Positions 1 through 10,770 of a DNA stretch of 59,056 nucleotides are shown here, piece by piece; position 1 is the first letter of the stretch, and each line of letters begins with the position of its first letter. The stretch spans positions 1 to 59,056 of the forward strand of contig JAWLGU010000019.1 in NCBI GenBank assembly GCA_041690675.1, read 5' to 3'. The stretch is from UBA7803 sp041690675 (GTDB lineage: Bacteria; Pseudomonadota; Gammaproteobacteria; Pseudomonadales; Azotimanducaceae). Below the pieces are notes generated by a model. The model did no database searches, was not told where the DNA came from, and saw only the letters and a list, made by a program, of their open reading frames with translations. Both the position numbers and the translations under genes were made by a program.

Positions 1-70
1 AGCGGAGAGCGGACAGGATCCATGGACAATCGACGGCCTCTTGCCGATCGCCGACCGCCGATCGCTCTTC
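1..70. repeat. Partial copy (R1) of an intergenic heptad-repeat element
   Basis: The window opens inside a run of degenerate heptads (agcggag, agcggac), followed by CCTCTTGCCGA and further GCCGATCGC-type units. The 11-base string cctcttgccga is shared exactly with the copy near 40950, and CCTCTTGC is the reverse complement of the core of the copy at 58727. The left part lies outside the window, so its size and left-hand neighbour are unknown. It lies about 100 bases upstream of metH. I do not recognise it as a named repeat family. Confidence 0.55.
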
Positions 71-169
71 TCCATGAATCCTCCTCATCTTCCGACGCTC
101 TCACTTCAATTGAATTCACGTTCCCGGCTCGTAGACTGATTCGCCTTCGCCGAATCTGCTGGGAACTCG

Positions 170-3853
<3,684 letters not shown>

Positions 3854-3856
<3 letters not shown>

Positions 3857-3878
3857 CCCCGGGTGTCCCCGGGGGTCA
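3854..3878. terminator. GC-rich stem-loop between converging metH and the small membrane-protein gene
   Basis: TGACCCC...GGGGTCA flanks a second paired block (GGG/CCC) and gives a hairpin of about ten pairs with a very short loop. It contains the metH stop codon and a second, tandem stop of the small minus-strand gene. No U-tract follows on either strand, so it may be a transcript-end stabiliser rather than a classical intrinsic terminator. Confidence 0.45.
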
Positions 3879-4016
3879 TCAGAAGTGGAAGGTCCAGCCC
3901 GAGGCGAAGTGGATGGCGCCCAGCACCAGCGCGGTGAAGATGATCAGAATCGCCGTCGCGTCGGCCTTGCGATCGGCCGCATGGATCTCCTCGGGGGTTT
4001 GGTCTCTCGCCGTCAC
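3879..4016 (-). CDS. Hypothetical small single-pass membrane protein (45 aa)
   Basis: I do not recognise the family. It has 46 codons from GTG, ending in two adjacent TGA codons. Residues 1-19 are charged (MTARDQTPEEIHAADRKAD). Residues 20-38 form one hydrophobic helix (ATAILIIFTALVLGAIHFA), followed by a short aromatic tail (SGWTFHF). Gene-like context supports it: a Shine-Dalgarno AGGA lies six bases before the GTG, a candidate promoter (TTGAGG, 17-base spacer, TAGACT) lies upstream at 4067-4095, and a stem-loop lies at its end. It converges on metH and is divergent from the antiporter gene. It probably sits in the inner membrane with a cytoplasmic N-terminus; that is inference. Confidence 0.6.
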   Translation of the reverse strand: MTARDQTPEEIHAADRKADATAILIIFTALVLGAIHFASGWTFHF

Positions 4017-4066
4017 TGGTGGTCCTCGCTGTCGTGATGTGAACCGGGTGCCTCCCGGCGGCGGGG

Positions 4067-4095
4067 AGTCTACCCAAAGCCCCTGATCGCCTCAA
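4067..4095 (-). promoter_or_regulatory. Candidate sigma70 promoter of the 45-aa membrane-protein gene
   Basis: TTGAGG (4090-4095), 17-base spacer, TAGACT (4067-4072), read on the minus strand. Each box matches four of six consensus positions. The start codon lies about 50 bases downstream. The remainder of 4017-4167 holds nothing else clear, apart from a lone TATCAT at 4133-4138 that could serve the antiporter gene on the plus strand. Confidence 0.4.
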
Positions 4096-4167
4096 TCGGC
4101 CGGCGCCGACCCGGGCCCGGCGTGGATCGGGTTATCATGGCGCGTCGCCCGTACCCAGCCGTCAGAG

Positions 4168-5340
4168 GTGCCTATTTCCGGGATCATCGGATCCTTCTTT
4201 CTCATCTTCACCGGGGCCGCCGTCTTGGCCACGGCGGCCCTCTATTCCCGCCAGCCTCTGCTGGTGGCGTACATCGCCGTAGGCGCGATCCTCGGGCCGC
4301 ACGGCCTGGGCATGGTCGCCGACCCCGCACTGCTCTCGGAGATCGCCGAGATCGGCATCATCTTCCTGCTGTTCCTGGTGGGACTCGACCTGCAGCCCAC
4401 CAAGCTCCGGAACATGCTCCGGGAGGGAATGGTGACTGCCCTGGTCAGCACGGCCGCCTTCTTCGCCATGGGCTATGCGCTGATGCTGGCGTTCGGCTTC
4501 TCGATGTCGGAAGCCGTCGTTACCGGGATCGCCCTCGCCTTCTCCAGCACCATCATCGGCATCAAGCTGCTGCCCACCACGGTGCTGCACCATCGCCACA
4601 TCGGCGAGATCGTCGTCAGCCTGCTGCTGATCCAGGATCTGCTGGCCATTCTCGCCCTGATCCTGCTGGCAGGCTACGGCGAGACCCTTACGGAGACCCT
4701 GGCGAGCCTGGGCATGGTCCTGCTGGCGCTGCCCATGCTCGTGGTGGCCTCCTTCCTCGGCGTTCGCTACCTGATGTTGCCGCTCATCGCACGGTTCGAT
4801 GCGTTTCAGGAGTTCATCTTCCTGCTCGCCCTCGGCTGGTGCCTCGGTATCGCCAGCGCCGCCCAGCTGATGGGACTGTCGTACGAGATCGGAGCCTTCG
4901 TGGCCGGGGTGGTTCTGGCCATCAGCCCCATCTCTCAGTACATCGCCGAGAGCCTGCGGCCACTCCGGGACTTCTTTCTGGTGCTGTTCTTCTTCTCTGT
5001 GGGCGCAGGCCTGGACACGACCCTGTTGCTGGACGTGCTCCCGGAAACCCTGCTGCTGGCGCTGGCCGTGGTGGCGCTCAAGCCCATGGTCTTCGGCGCC
5101 CTGTTGCGCTGGCAGGGCGAGACGGCGGATACGGCCCGGGAGGCGGGCTATCGCCTCGGCCAGGCCTCGGAGTTCTCGCTGCTGGTCTCTTACGTGGCCG
5201 GCGGCACCACGCTGCTCGGCGACGAGGCCGCCCACGTCATTCAGGGCGCCACGGTGCTGACCATGGTGCTGTCCACCTACGCGGTGATCTTCCGCTTTCC
5301 CAGCCCCATCGCAGTGGCGCCGCGGCTGCGGCGGGACTGA
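4168..5340 (+). CDS. Monovalent cation:proton antiporter, CPA2 family (KefB/RosB-like transport domain)
   Basis: An inner-membrane antiporter exchanging K+ or Na+ for protons, of 390 residues. Hydrophobic segments run along nearly the whole length, as in the Na_H_Exchanger domain (about 12 helices). Family-typical motifs are LVGLDLQP (near 70), FSSTIIGIK (near 128) and LLIQDLLAI (near 155), which holds the Asp used in CPA2 exchange. There is no C-terminal RCK/TrkA-N domain, so it is shorter than KefB/KefC and more like the stand-alone transporters of this group. The start is GTG with CAGAGG close upstream. Substrate ion and any gating partner cannot be told from the sequence. It converges with the acuI-like gene. 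Confidence 0.85.
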   Translation: MPISGIIGSFFLIFTGAAVLATAALYSRQPLLVAYIAVGAILGPHGLGMVADPALLSEIAEIGIIFLLFLVGLDLQPTKLRNMLREGMVTALVSTAAFFAMGYALMLAFGFSMSEAVVTGIALAFSSTIIGIKLLPTTVLHHRHIGEIVVSLLLIQDLLAILALILLAGYGETLTETLASLGMVLLALPMLVVASFLGVRYLMLPLIARFDAFQEFIFLLALGWCLGIASAAQLMGLSYEIGAFVAGVVLAISPISQYIAESLRPLRDFFLVLFFFSVGAGLDTTLLLDVLPETLLLALAVVALKPMVFGALLRWQGETADTAREAGYRLGQASEFSLLVSYVAGGTTLLGDEAAHVIQGATVLTMVLSTYAVIFRFPSPIAVAPRLRRD

Positions 5341-5374
5341 CCGCCGCCCCTGCGGGTGCTTTCGGCGCCGCTCG

Positions 5375-6367
5375 TCACACGTTCAGGTCGACGAGCCCGC
5401 GGCCCACCATCTTACCGGCGAGGATCCGGTCGATGGCCTCGGACAAGGTGCTCAGGGTGAGGCGTTCCTCGAGCCGCTCCAGGCCATCGAGCTTCCACGG
5501 ACCGGCGAGCTTCTGCCAGATCTCCGCCTTGCGTGGCCTCGGCAGCTCCACCGAATCCACCCCGAGCAGGTTGACGTTGCGCAGGATGAACGGCAGCACG
5601 GTGGCAGGGATCTGCGGCGAGTCCACCAGCCCGCAGGCTGCCAGGCTGCAGCCGTAGCGCAGGCTCTTTACGGCGTTGAACAGGATCTCGCCGCCCACGG
5701 TGTCCACCGCGCCGCCCCAGGTTTCCTTCAGGAGCGCCCGCTCGGTTCCGACCCGCGCATCCTCCCGGGACAGGAAGCTGCTGGCACCCAGCGATCTGAG
5801 GAAGTCGTGCTGCTCGGGCTTGCCGGTCACGGCGGTCACCTCGTACCCCAGCTTCGCCAGCAGCATCACCGCCACCGAACCGACCCCGCCCGTTGCCCCC
5901 GTCACCAGCACCGGCCCGCCGTCCACCGTCATGCCGGCGTGCTCGAGCTTGTCCACAGCCAACGCCGCGGTGAAGCCCGCGGTGCCGAGGATCATGGCCT
6001 CGCGCAGGCTCAAGCCCTGCGGCCGCGGCACCACCCACCCGGCGGGAACCCGGATACGTTGTCCGAAGCCGCCCGGGGTGTTCATGCCGAGGTCGTAGCC
6101 AATGACGATCACCTCGTCGCCGGCCGTGAACTCGTCGCTGTCGGAATGCGTGACCACGCCCGCCGCGTCGATGCCCGGCGTGTGCGGAAACTTGCGGGTG
6201 ACGCCGGGATTTCCGGTGGCAGAGAGCGCGTCCTTGTAGTTCAGGGACGAATAACGCACGTCGATGAGCACGTCGCCCTCGGGCAACTCATCGATGCTGC
6301 GCTCGACGACCTTGCGGGTGAAGCCGTCATCCAGCTTCTCCACCAGCAGGGCGTGAAAGGTACTCAT
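5375..6367 (-). CDS. acuI: AcuI/YhdH-family NADPH-dependent acrylyl-CoA reductase (quinone-oxidoreductase-like)
   Basis: A zinc-free medium-chain dehydrogenase/reductase of 330 residues. AcuI reduces acrylyl-CoA to propionyl-CoA with NADPH and protects cells from reactive acrylate. Visible features: GroES-like N-terminal fold with SLNYKDALSATG (41-52); HTPGIDAAG (62-70); Rossmann motif GATGGVGS (157-164); and VTAVTGKPEQHDFL (177-190), typical of YhdH/AcuI proteins. The ATG overlaps the sohB stop codon as ATGA, so the two genes are translationally coupled. Identity to the subfamily is good, but AcuI activity itself is inferred; other oxidoreductase substrates are possible. Confidence 0.8.
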   Translation of the reverse strand: MSTFHALLVEKLDDGFTRKVVERSIDELPEGDVLIDVRYSSLNYKDALSATGNPGVTRKFPHTPGIDAAGVVTHSDSDEFTAGDEVIVIGYDLGMNTPGGFGQRIRVPAGWVVPRPQGLSLREAMILGTAGFTAALAVDKLEHAGMTVDGGPVLVTGATGGVGSVAVMLLAKLGYEVTAVTGKPEQHDFLRSLGASSFLSREDARVGTERALLKETWGGAVDTVGGEILFNAVKSLRYGCSLAACGLVDSPQIPATVLPFILRNVNLLGVDSVELPRPRKAEIWQKLAGPWKLDGLERLEERLTLSTLSEAIDRILAGKMVGRGLVDLNV

Positions 6368-7425
6368 AGGCCTCCCCTCCATTGACTGAACTTTTCCACC
6401 CAGCGCACCGCCACCCGGTCGAGGCTGGTCTCCACGTGCGCCAGCAGCCGCTCCATGGGCCGCTTGTGCTCGACCCACTGAACCTCGTAGATGTCGGCGT
6501 TTTCGCTTGCCTCCAGCAGATACTCGTCGCTGGTACTGAGCTCGTCGACGAGCTTGCGGTCCAGCGCGTCCTGACCGTGCCAGATCTCGCCCGTCGCCAC
6601 CGCTTCCACGTCGAGCTCCCCGCGGTGGCTGCCGACGAAGTCACGGAACAGCCGGTGGACATCCTCCAGCTCCTCCACGAACTTGCGTCGCCCTTCTTCC
6701 GTGTTCTCTCCGAGCACGGTCAAGGTGCGCTTGTACTTGCCGGCCGTGTGCATCTCCACGTCGATGTCGTGCCGCTTGAGCAGCCGGTGAACGTTGGGAA
6801 TCTGGGCCACCACGCCGATCGAGCCGAGCACGGCGAACGGCGCAGCCAGTATGCGATTGGCCACTGCGGCCATCAGGTAGCCGCCGCTGGCCGCCACCTT
6901 GTCCACCGCCACCACCAGGGGAATGCCGTGTCTTCTCACCCGGTCGAGCTGGGATGCGGCGAGCCCGTAGCCGTGCACCATGCCCCCGGCGCTTTCCAGT
7001 CGCACCAGCACCTCGTCCCTCTGCTGGGCAGCCGCCAGCACCGCGGTGACCTCGATACGCAGGTGGTCCACCTGGGACGCCTGCAGATCGCCGTGGAAAT
7101 CGATGACGTAGATGCGCTTGCGGCGGGGAGGTTCTCCCTCCTTGGCCTTTTTCAGCGCCCGGGCTTCCTCTTTGGCGGCCTTGCGGTGCGCCTTGTGCTC
7201 CTGCTTGCGCAGCTTCCGTGCCGCGGCCGGAGTCAGCATGGCCTGCTGCACGGAGACTTTCAGATCGCTCAGATGATCGTTGAGCTTGCGGACCTCGAGA
7301 TGCCCGCCGGGAGGCTGCTGACGCCGCATGCCATGGGCGGCGATGGCCGAGATCACCACGAGCACGGCGACCACGACGGTGGCAGTCTGGGCCAGAAAGC
7401 TGAGGTACTCGTAGACGTATTCCAT
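6364..7425 (-). CDS. sohB: Probable periplasmic serine peptidase SohB (peptidase family S49)
   Basis: An inner-membrane-anchored, signal-peptide-peptidase-like protease of 353 residues. An N-terminal membrane segment (about 10-30) is followed by a basic Lys/Arg/Ala-rich linker (about 66-104) and the S49 domain. The nucleophile is Ser180 in AASGGYLMA, and the dyad lysine lies in AGKYKR (229-233); both are as in SohB/SppA. GSIGVVAQIPN (201-211) is family-typical. It is first in a two-gene unit with the acuI-like gene (ATGA overlap) and divergent from the SCP2 gene across 68 bases. Its substrate is unknown; E. coli SohB was found as a multicopy suppressor of a degP (htrA) defect. Confidence 0.9.
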   Translation of the reverse strand: MEYVYEYLSFLAQTATVVVAVLVVISAIAAHGMRRQQPPGGHLEVRKLNDHLSDLKVSVQQAMLTPAAARKLRKQEHKAHRKAAKEEARALKKAKEGEPPRRKRIYVIDFHGDLQASQVDHLRIEVTAVLAAAQQRDEVLVRLESAGGMVHGYGLAASQLDRVRRHGIPLVVAVDKVAASGGYLMAAVANRILAAPFAVLGSIGVVAQIPNVHRLLKRHDIDVEMHTAGKYKRTLTVLGENTEEGRRKFVEELEDVHRLFRDFVGSHRGELDVEAVATGEIWHGQDALDRKLVDELSTSDEYLLEASENADIYEVQWVEHKRPMERLLAHVETSLDRVAVRWVEKFSQWRGGL

Positions 7426-7493
7426 GGGTGCGGCGCCGGGGAAAGCCGGCTACTCTACTGGAAGTTCATGAAGAGCGTCCACCCGACCCGGCC

Positions 7494-7832
7494 ATGAGCC
7501 TTCCAGCCCTGCAGGCGCACCTCGAACGCAGCTTTCACCCACCGGCGGCGGCCGGACTGGACGCTGTGTTCCGGCTGGAAGCCGGGGACGAAACCCTGCT
7601 GTTCCGGGTACGCCACGGCCGCCTGGAGCTCGACCTGCCGGCCGACGCGAAAGCCGACGCCACGTTCATCTTCGCAGACGAGGAGACGGCGTGGGCGTTG
7701 CTGGCGGGCCGGGCCGACGCCTTCGAGGCATTCATGACCGGCAGATTCAGAAGCGACGGTTACCTGATGTGGGCCTTCGCGCTGATGGCCATGTTCCAGA
7801 GCGCGAGCCTCCCCGCCACGCCCACTGAATGA
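7494..7832 (+). CDS. SCP2 sterol-binding-domain protein
   Basis: A 112-residue stand-alone SCP2-like domain, a hydrophobic-pocket fold that binds lipids or acyl-CoA. Recognisable parts are LFRVRHGRLELDL and the motif DATFIFADEETAWALLAGRAD, followed by an amphipathic C-terminal stretch (YLMWAFALMAMFQ). Gammaproteobacterial relatives include UbiJ and UbiT, accessory proteins in ubiquinone synthesis; nothing here places it in either group. An in-frame earlier start exists at 7428, but that would put translation inside the divergent sohB upstream region, so I chose the ATG at 7494. It converges with nudC across a stem-loop. Confidence 0.75.
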   Translation: MSLPALQAHLERSFHPPAAAGLDAVFRLEAGDETLLFRVRHGRLELDLPADAKADATFIFADEETAWALLAGRADAFEAFMTGRFRSDGYLMWAFALMAMFQSASLPATPTE

Positions 7833-7837
7833 GGCAC

Positions 7838-7855
7838 CGGCCGCGTCAGCGGCCG
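7838..7855. terminator. Perfect stem-loop between converging SCP2 gene and nudC
   Basis: CGGCCGC, loop GTCA, GCGGCCG: seven paired bases with a four-base loop, directly after the plus-strand stop and covering the nudC stop codon. No T-run follows, so factor-independent termination is uncertain. Confidence 0.4.
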
Positions 7856-8679
7856 ATCTCCGCGATGAAGTCATCGATGAGCCAGCGCGAGATGGCGGTC
7901 GCGGGAGGCATGTTGGGCAGGTCGTCGAAGCGGAACCAGCGGGCGTCGGCAATCTCGCTCTCCTGACAGACGATCTTCCCGGAGTCGTACTCCGCGTGGA
8001 AACCGAGCATCAGCGAGTTGGGGAACGGCCAGCTCTGGCTGCCCCTGTAGCGCAGGTTCCTCACCTTGATCCCGACTTCCTCCTCCACCTCGCGGTGCAG
8101 GGTCTGCTCCACCGACTCCCCGGGTTCCACGAACCCCGCCAGGGTGCTGTACATCCCGGTCGGCCAGTTGGCGTTGCGCGCCAGTAGCATTTCCTCTCCC
8201 CGGGTGACCAGGACGATGATGCTGGGCGAAAGCCGCGGGTAATTGACGAGCCCGCACTGAGGGCAGAGCTTCGCCCGATCCTCGGGATGATCTTCCATCT
8301 CGCAGGAACAGCGTCCGCAGTAACGGTGAGTGTCGTGCCACTCCACGATCTGATGCGCCCGCCCGGCGAGATAGAACACGGCCGGCTCGACTCGACCCAG
8401 CCAGGCCCGCAGCCCGCTGAGCGCGTAACCCTCCGGGAGCCGGCCCTGGGCTTCCACGGCAAAGCAATCGCGGCCGCGGAACCGGCCCAGGTAATGCCGG
8501 GAGCGTATTTCCACCTCGAGCCAGCGCAGCTCGGAGCCGGTAATGGGCCGCGGCGCACCCCCCTCCGAGACACAGGCGAGCTGGCCGTCTATGGCCAGAA
8601 ACATCCAGCACTCGTCATGATCGACGTCGCAGGCGGGACGAATGGCGGGTTCGAAATCGTCAGGGTCGAGGGGCCACAT
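7846..8679 (-). CDS. nudC: NAD-capped RNA hydrolase / NADH pyrophosphatase NudC
   Basis: A Nudix hydrolase of 277 residues that cleaves the pyrophosphate of NADH and removes NAD caps from RNA 5' ends. Zinc ribbon cysteines are at 121, 124, 139 and 142 (CGRC...CPQC). The Nudix box is GFVEPGESVEQTLHREVEEE (182-201), continuing to VGI. The NudC signature SQSWPFPNS (214-222) lies downstream. The start is ATG TGG CCC; longer in-frame extensions run into dnaQ and lack homology. It follows dnaQ by 11 bases on the same strand and is probably co-transcribed. Confidence 0.93.
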   Translation of the reverse strand: MWPLDPDDFEPAIRPACDVDHDECWMFLAIDGQLACVSEGGAPRPITGSELRWLEVEIRSRHYLGRFRGRDCFAVEAQGRLPEGYALSGLRAWLGRVEPAVFYLAGRAHQIVEWHDTHRYCGRCSCEMEDHPEDRAKLCPQCGLVNYPRLSPSIIVLVTRGEEMLLARNANWPTGMYSTLAGFVEPGESVEQTLHREVEEEVGIKVRNLRYRGSQSWPFPNSLMLGFHAEYDSGKIVCQESEIADARWFRFDDLPNMPPATAISRWLIDDFIAEIGR

Positions 8680-8690
8680 GGCGGAAAACT

Positions 8691-9440
8691 CTACACCACT
8701 TCGCGCTCGGCTTCCTCCCGCTCGTGCACCCGCCGCCAGAGGCTGCCGCCGTCGGCCTCGGCGTCGAGGAGGTCGAGCATCCGCTCGTGGGCCGCCAACT
8801 CCTCCGCCGAGGCGCGAATGACCCTGAGCGGCGGCCACTCGGCCGGCAGGGCTAGGGTGTGCGTCCAGCTTCCATGGGTCTGCAGCCCGCTGCCATCCTG
8901 GCTCGTGCCGAAGAGCTGGGTCTGTCCGCCGGTCATCACGAGGAACACGTCCGCGAGGATCTCGGCGTCCAGCAGCGCGCCGTGAAGCTCGCGCGCGGAG
9001 TTGTCCACCTGGTAGCGCCGGCACAGCGCATCCAGGCTGTTCTTCTGACCCGGGTGCTTGTTCCGCGCCAGCGCGAGGGAGTCGGTAATGCGGCACAGCG
9101 AGGCCATGGTCGGTTGCCCCCGCCCCAGCCGAACCAGCTCCGCATCCAGAAAGGCCACGTCGAAGGGCGCATTGTGGATGATGAGCTCGGCGCCGCGGAC
9201 GAACTCCAGGAACTCGTCGGCAATCTCCGCGAACAGCGGTTTGTCCGCCAGGAAGTCGTTGCTGAGGCCGTGCACCTCGAAGGCGCCGTCGTCCACCTCG
9301 CGCTCGGGATTGACGTACTTGTGAAAGTGGCGGCCCGTGAGCTTGCGGTCGACGATTTCCACGCCGCCGATCTCGATGATCCGGTGCCCCTGGCTCACCT
9401 CCAGGCCGGTGGTCTCCGTATCCAGAACGATCTGTCTCAG
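8691..9440 (-). CDS. dnaQ: DNA polymerase III epsilon subunit (3'-5' proofreading exonuclease), apparent CTG start
   Basis: The proofreading subunit of the replicative polymerase core. With the start placed at CTG (9440-9438) the protein is 249 residues and begins LRQIVLDTETTG, aligning with the N-terminus of known DnaQ proteins (for example MRSVVLDTETTG in P. aeruginosa, from memory). Catalytic residues: Asp7 and Glu9 (ExoI), Asp94 in NAPFDVAFLD (ExoII), His153 and Asp158 in ELHGALLDAE (ExoIII). The first conventional start, a GTG at 9398, would delete Asp7/Glu9 and inactivate the exonuclease. There is no in-frame ATG, GTG or TTG between the rnhA stop and the DxE motif. AAGGGGG lies four bases before the CTG; an ATT directly before it is an alternative non-AUG start. 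Confidence 0.9.
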   Translation of the reverse strand: MRQIVLDTETTGLEVSQGHRIIEIGGVEIVDRKLTGRHFHKYVNPEREVDDGAFEVHGLSNDFLADKPLFAEIADEFLEFVRGAELIIHNAPFDVAFLDAELVRLGRGQPTMASLCRITDSLALARNKHPGQKNSLDALCRRYQVDNSARELHGALLDAEILADVFLVMTGGQTQLFGTSQDGSGLQTHGSWTHTLALPAEWPPLRVIRASAEELAAHERMLDLLDAEADGGSLWRRVHEREEAEREVV

Positions 9441-9468
9441 AATTCCCCCTTGCCCCCGTGACGAATGA

Positions 9469-9915
9469 TCAGCAGCCAGCCAGCATCGCGTCGATGGCCT
9501 TGTTCGCCTCGCGATCCGCGAGCTCGTTCTCCGGATGGCCGCTGTGGCCCTTCACCCAGTGCCATTCCACCTGATGGCGGGCCGTGAGCTCGTCCAACTG
9601 CTCCCAGAGGTCTCTGTTCTTCACCGGCTGCTTCTGCGAGGTGCGCCAGCCGTTGCGCTTCCAGTTCGCCATCCACTGGCAGACGCCCTGGCGGAGGTAT
9701 TGGGAATCCGTGGTGAGGCTCACCCGCACCGGCCGCTTCAGGCTCGTCAGTGCCTCGATGGCGGCTCGCAGCTCCATCCGATTGTTGGTGGTTTCCGGCT
9801 CGGCGCCGCTGATGATCCGCTCCCGGCCACGGTAGCGCAGCAGCGCGGCCCATCCCCCCGGGCCGGGATTGCCGCGACAGGCGCCGTCGGTAAAGATCTC
9901 AACGGCTTCGCTCAA
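9469..9915 (-). CDS. rnhA: Ribonuclease HI
   Basis: It degrades the RNA strand of RNA-DNA hybrids, removing primers and R-loops. At 148 residues it is of normal length. The four acidic metal ligands are present: Asp10 (IFTDGAC), Glu48 (NNRMELRAA), Asp70 (LTTDSQ) and Asp134 (NELADREA), as is the conserved His124 of VKGHSGHPEN. Translation starts at TTG (9915-9913), with GGAAGG upstream, inside the last codons of the yafS-like gene (17-base overlap). It is followed 28 bases later by dnaQ on the same strand; in E. coli rnhA and dnaQ are divergent neighbours. Confidence 0.95.
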   Translation of the reverse strand: MSEAVEIFTDGACRGNPGPGGWAALLRYRGRERIISGAEPETTNNRMELRAAIEALTSLKRPVRVSLTTDSQYLRQGVCQWMANWKRNGWRTSQKQPVKNRDLWEQLDELTARHQVEWHWVKGHSGHPENELADREANKAIDAMLAGC

Positions 9916-10720
9916 GATCCTTCCAGTCGCTGAAGTTGAGCACCCGGGCCTCGGTGCTCTGCGCCCGCGTGCGCTGCATGGCCGACTTCGGGTACGCCGC
10001 CGGAATGAGCGGTGTCCGCTTGATCCGGTGCGGTGTCCAATGTGGCCGAATCGCCAGCGCCTGCTTGACTGCCGAGACCACGTACACCCCGCCCACCGGC
10101 GGCTGCATCCGCTTCAGCGCCCCCTCGGCACGGCCGATCCCGGCAGCTTCGCCGCGGTCGCCGGCGAACGGCAGCGTGTAGGCCAGGTACTGCACCTTGC
10201 CCTGCAACTCGAAGCCGAGCAGCGCCAGCCAGTCGAGAAGCCGCAGCGTGGTGATGAAGCGCAGGCCGCTGAAGGTGTCGGGCCGAAGACGGGAGTAGGC
10301 CCGGCGCAGCCCCCACAGGCTCACCGGGTTGAAGGCGCAGACCACCAGCCGGCCTCCGGGCGCGAGGACCCGAGCGGCTTCCCGAAGCCCGCTGCGAGCG
10401 TCAGCGGCGACTTCCAGGGCGTGGTGCAGCACCATGGCATCCAGGCTGTTGTTCGGCAGCGGCAGCGCCTCCAGAGCGCAGCGCAGGCTCGCCAGTTCCC
10501 CGGGGACCGGACCCGACGCCGCGGAGGCGAACAGATGGTTGCGAACCATGCACCCGCGCACGGTTCGGCTGCTGGCCCCGTGGCACCCTACCCAGAGCAG
10601 CGTATCGCCGTGAAAGCGTCGGGCCGCTTCGCTGAGGCAGGCCGTTTCTTCACGCAGCAGGCGCGTCCCCTGGGGGCCGGAGAGCCAGTCGGCGAGACGT
10701 TGTGACGGTGAATTTGCCAA
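9899..10720 (-). CDS. SAM-dependent methyltransferase, YafS-like
   Basis: A class I methyltransferase-like protein of about 273 residues. It resembles E. coli YafS in the segment LVVCAFNPVSLWGLRRAYSR and the following RLLDWLALLGFEL, and sits next to rnhA/dnaQ as yafS does. The SAM loop appears as LLWVGCHG near residue 42. Residues LPLPNNSLDAMVLHHALE carry the post-motif-I acidic position. Substrate unknown. I chose a TTG start at 10720 because it leaves a 50-base divergent space before mltD; longer in-frame starts up to 10828 would overlap mltD. In E. coli gloB lies between mltD and yafS; it is absent here. Confidence 0.7.
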   Translation of the reverse strand: MANSPSQRLADWLSGPQGTRLLREETACLSEAARRFHGDTLLWVGCHGASSRTVRGCMVRNHLFASAASGPVPGELASLRCALEALPLPNNSLDAMVLHHALEVAADARSGLREAARVLAPGGRLVVCAFNPVSLWGLRRAYSRLRPDTFSGLRFITTLRLLDWLALLGFELQGKVQYLAYTLPFAGDRGEAAGIGRAEGALKRMQPPVGGVYVVSAVKQALAIRPHWTPHRIKRTPLIPAAYPKSAMQRTRAQSTEARVLNFSDWKDLERSR

Positions 10721-10731
10721 GCAACTACACT
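10702..10731 (+). promoter_or_regulatory. Candidate sigma70 promoter of mltD
   Basis: GTGACG (10702-10707), 18-base spacer, TACACT (10726-10731): four of six matches in each box. The mltD ATG lies 40 bases after the -10 box, preceded by AGGGCC. It overlaps the start of the divergent methyltransferase gene. Confidence 0.35.
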
Positions 10732-10770
10732 TACCGCACAGTACCGGCACGATTCTGAAGGCAGGGCCAG

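Noticed and set aside
1..169. Cobalamin or SAM riboswitch ahead of metH
   Set aside because: No B12 box or SAM-type kink-turn sequence is visible, and the space is partly filled by repeat R1.
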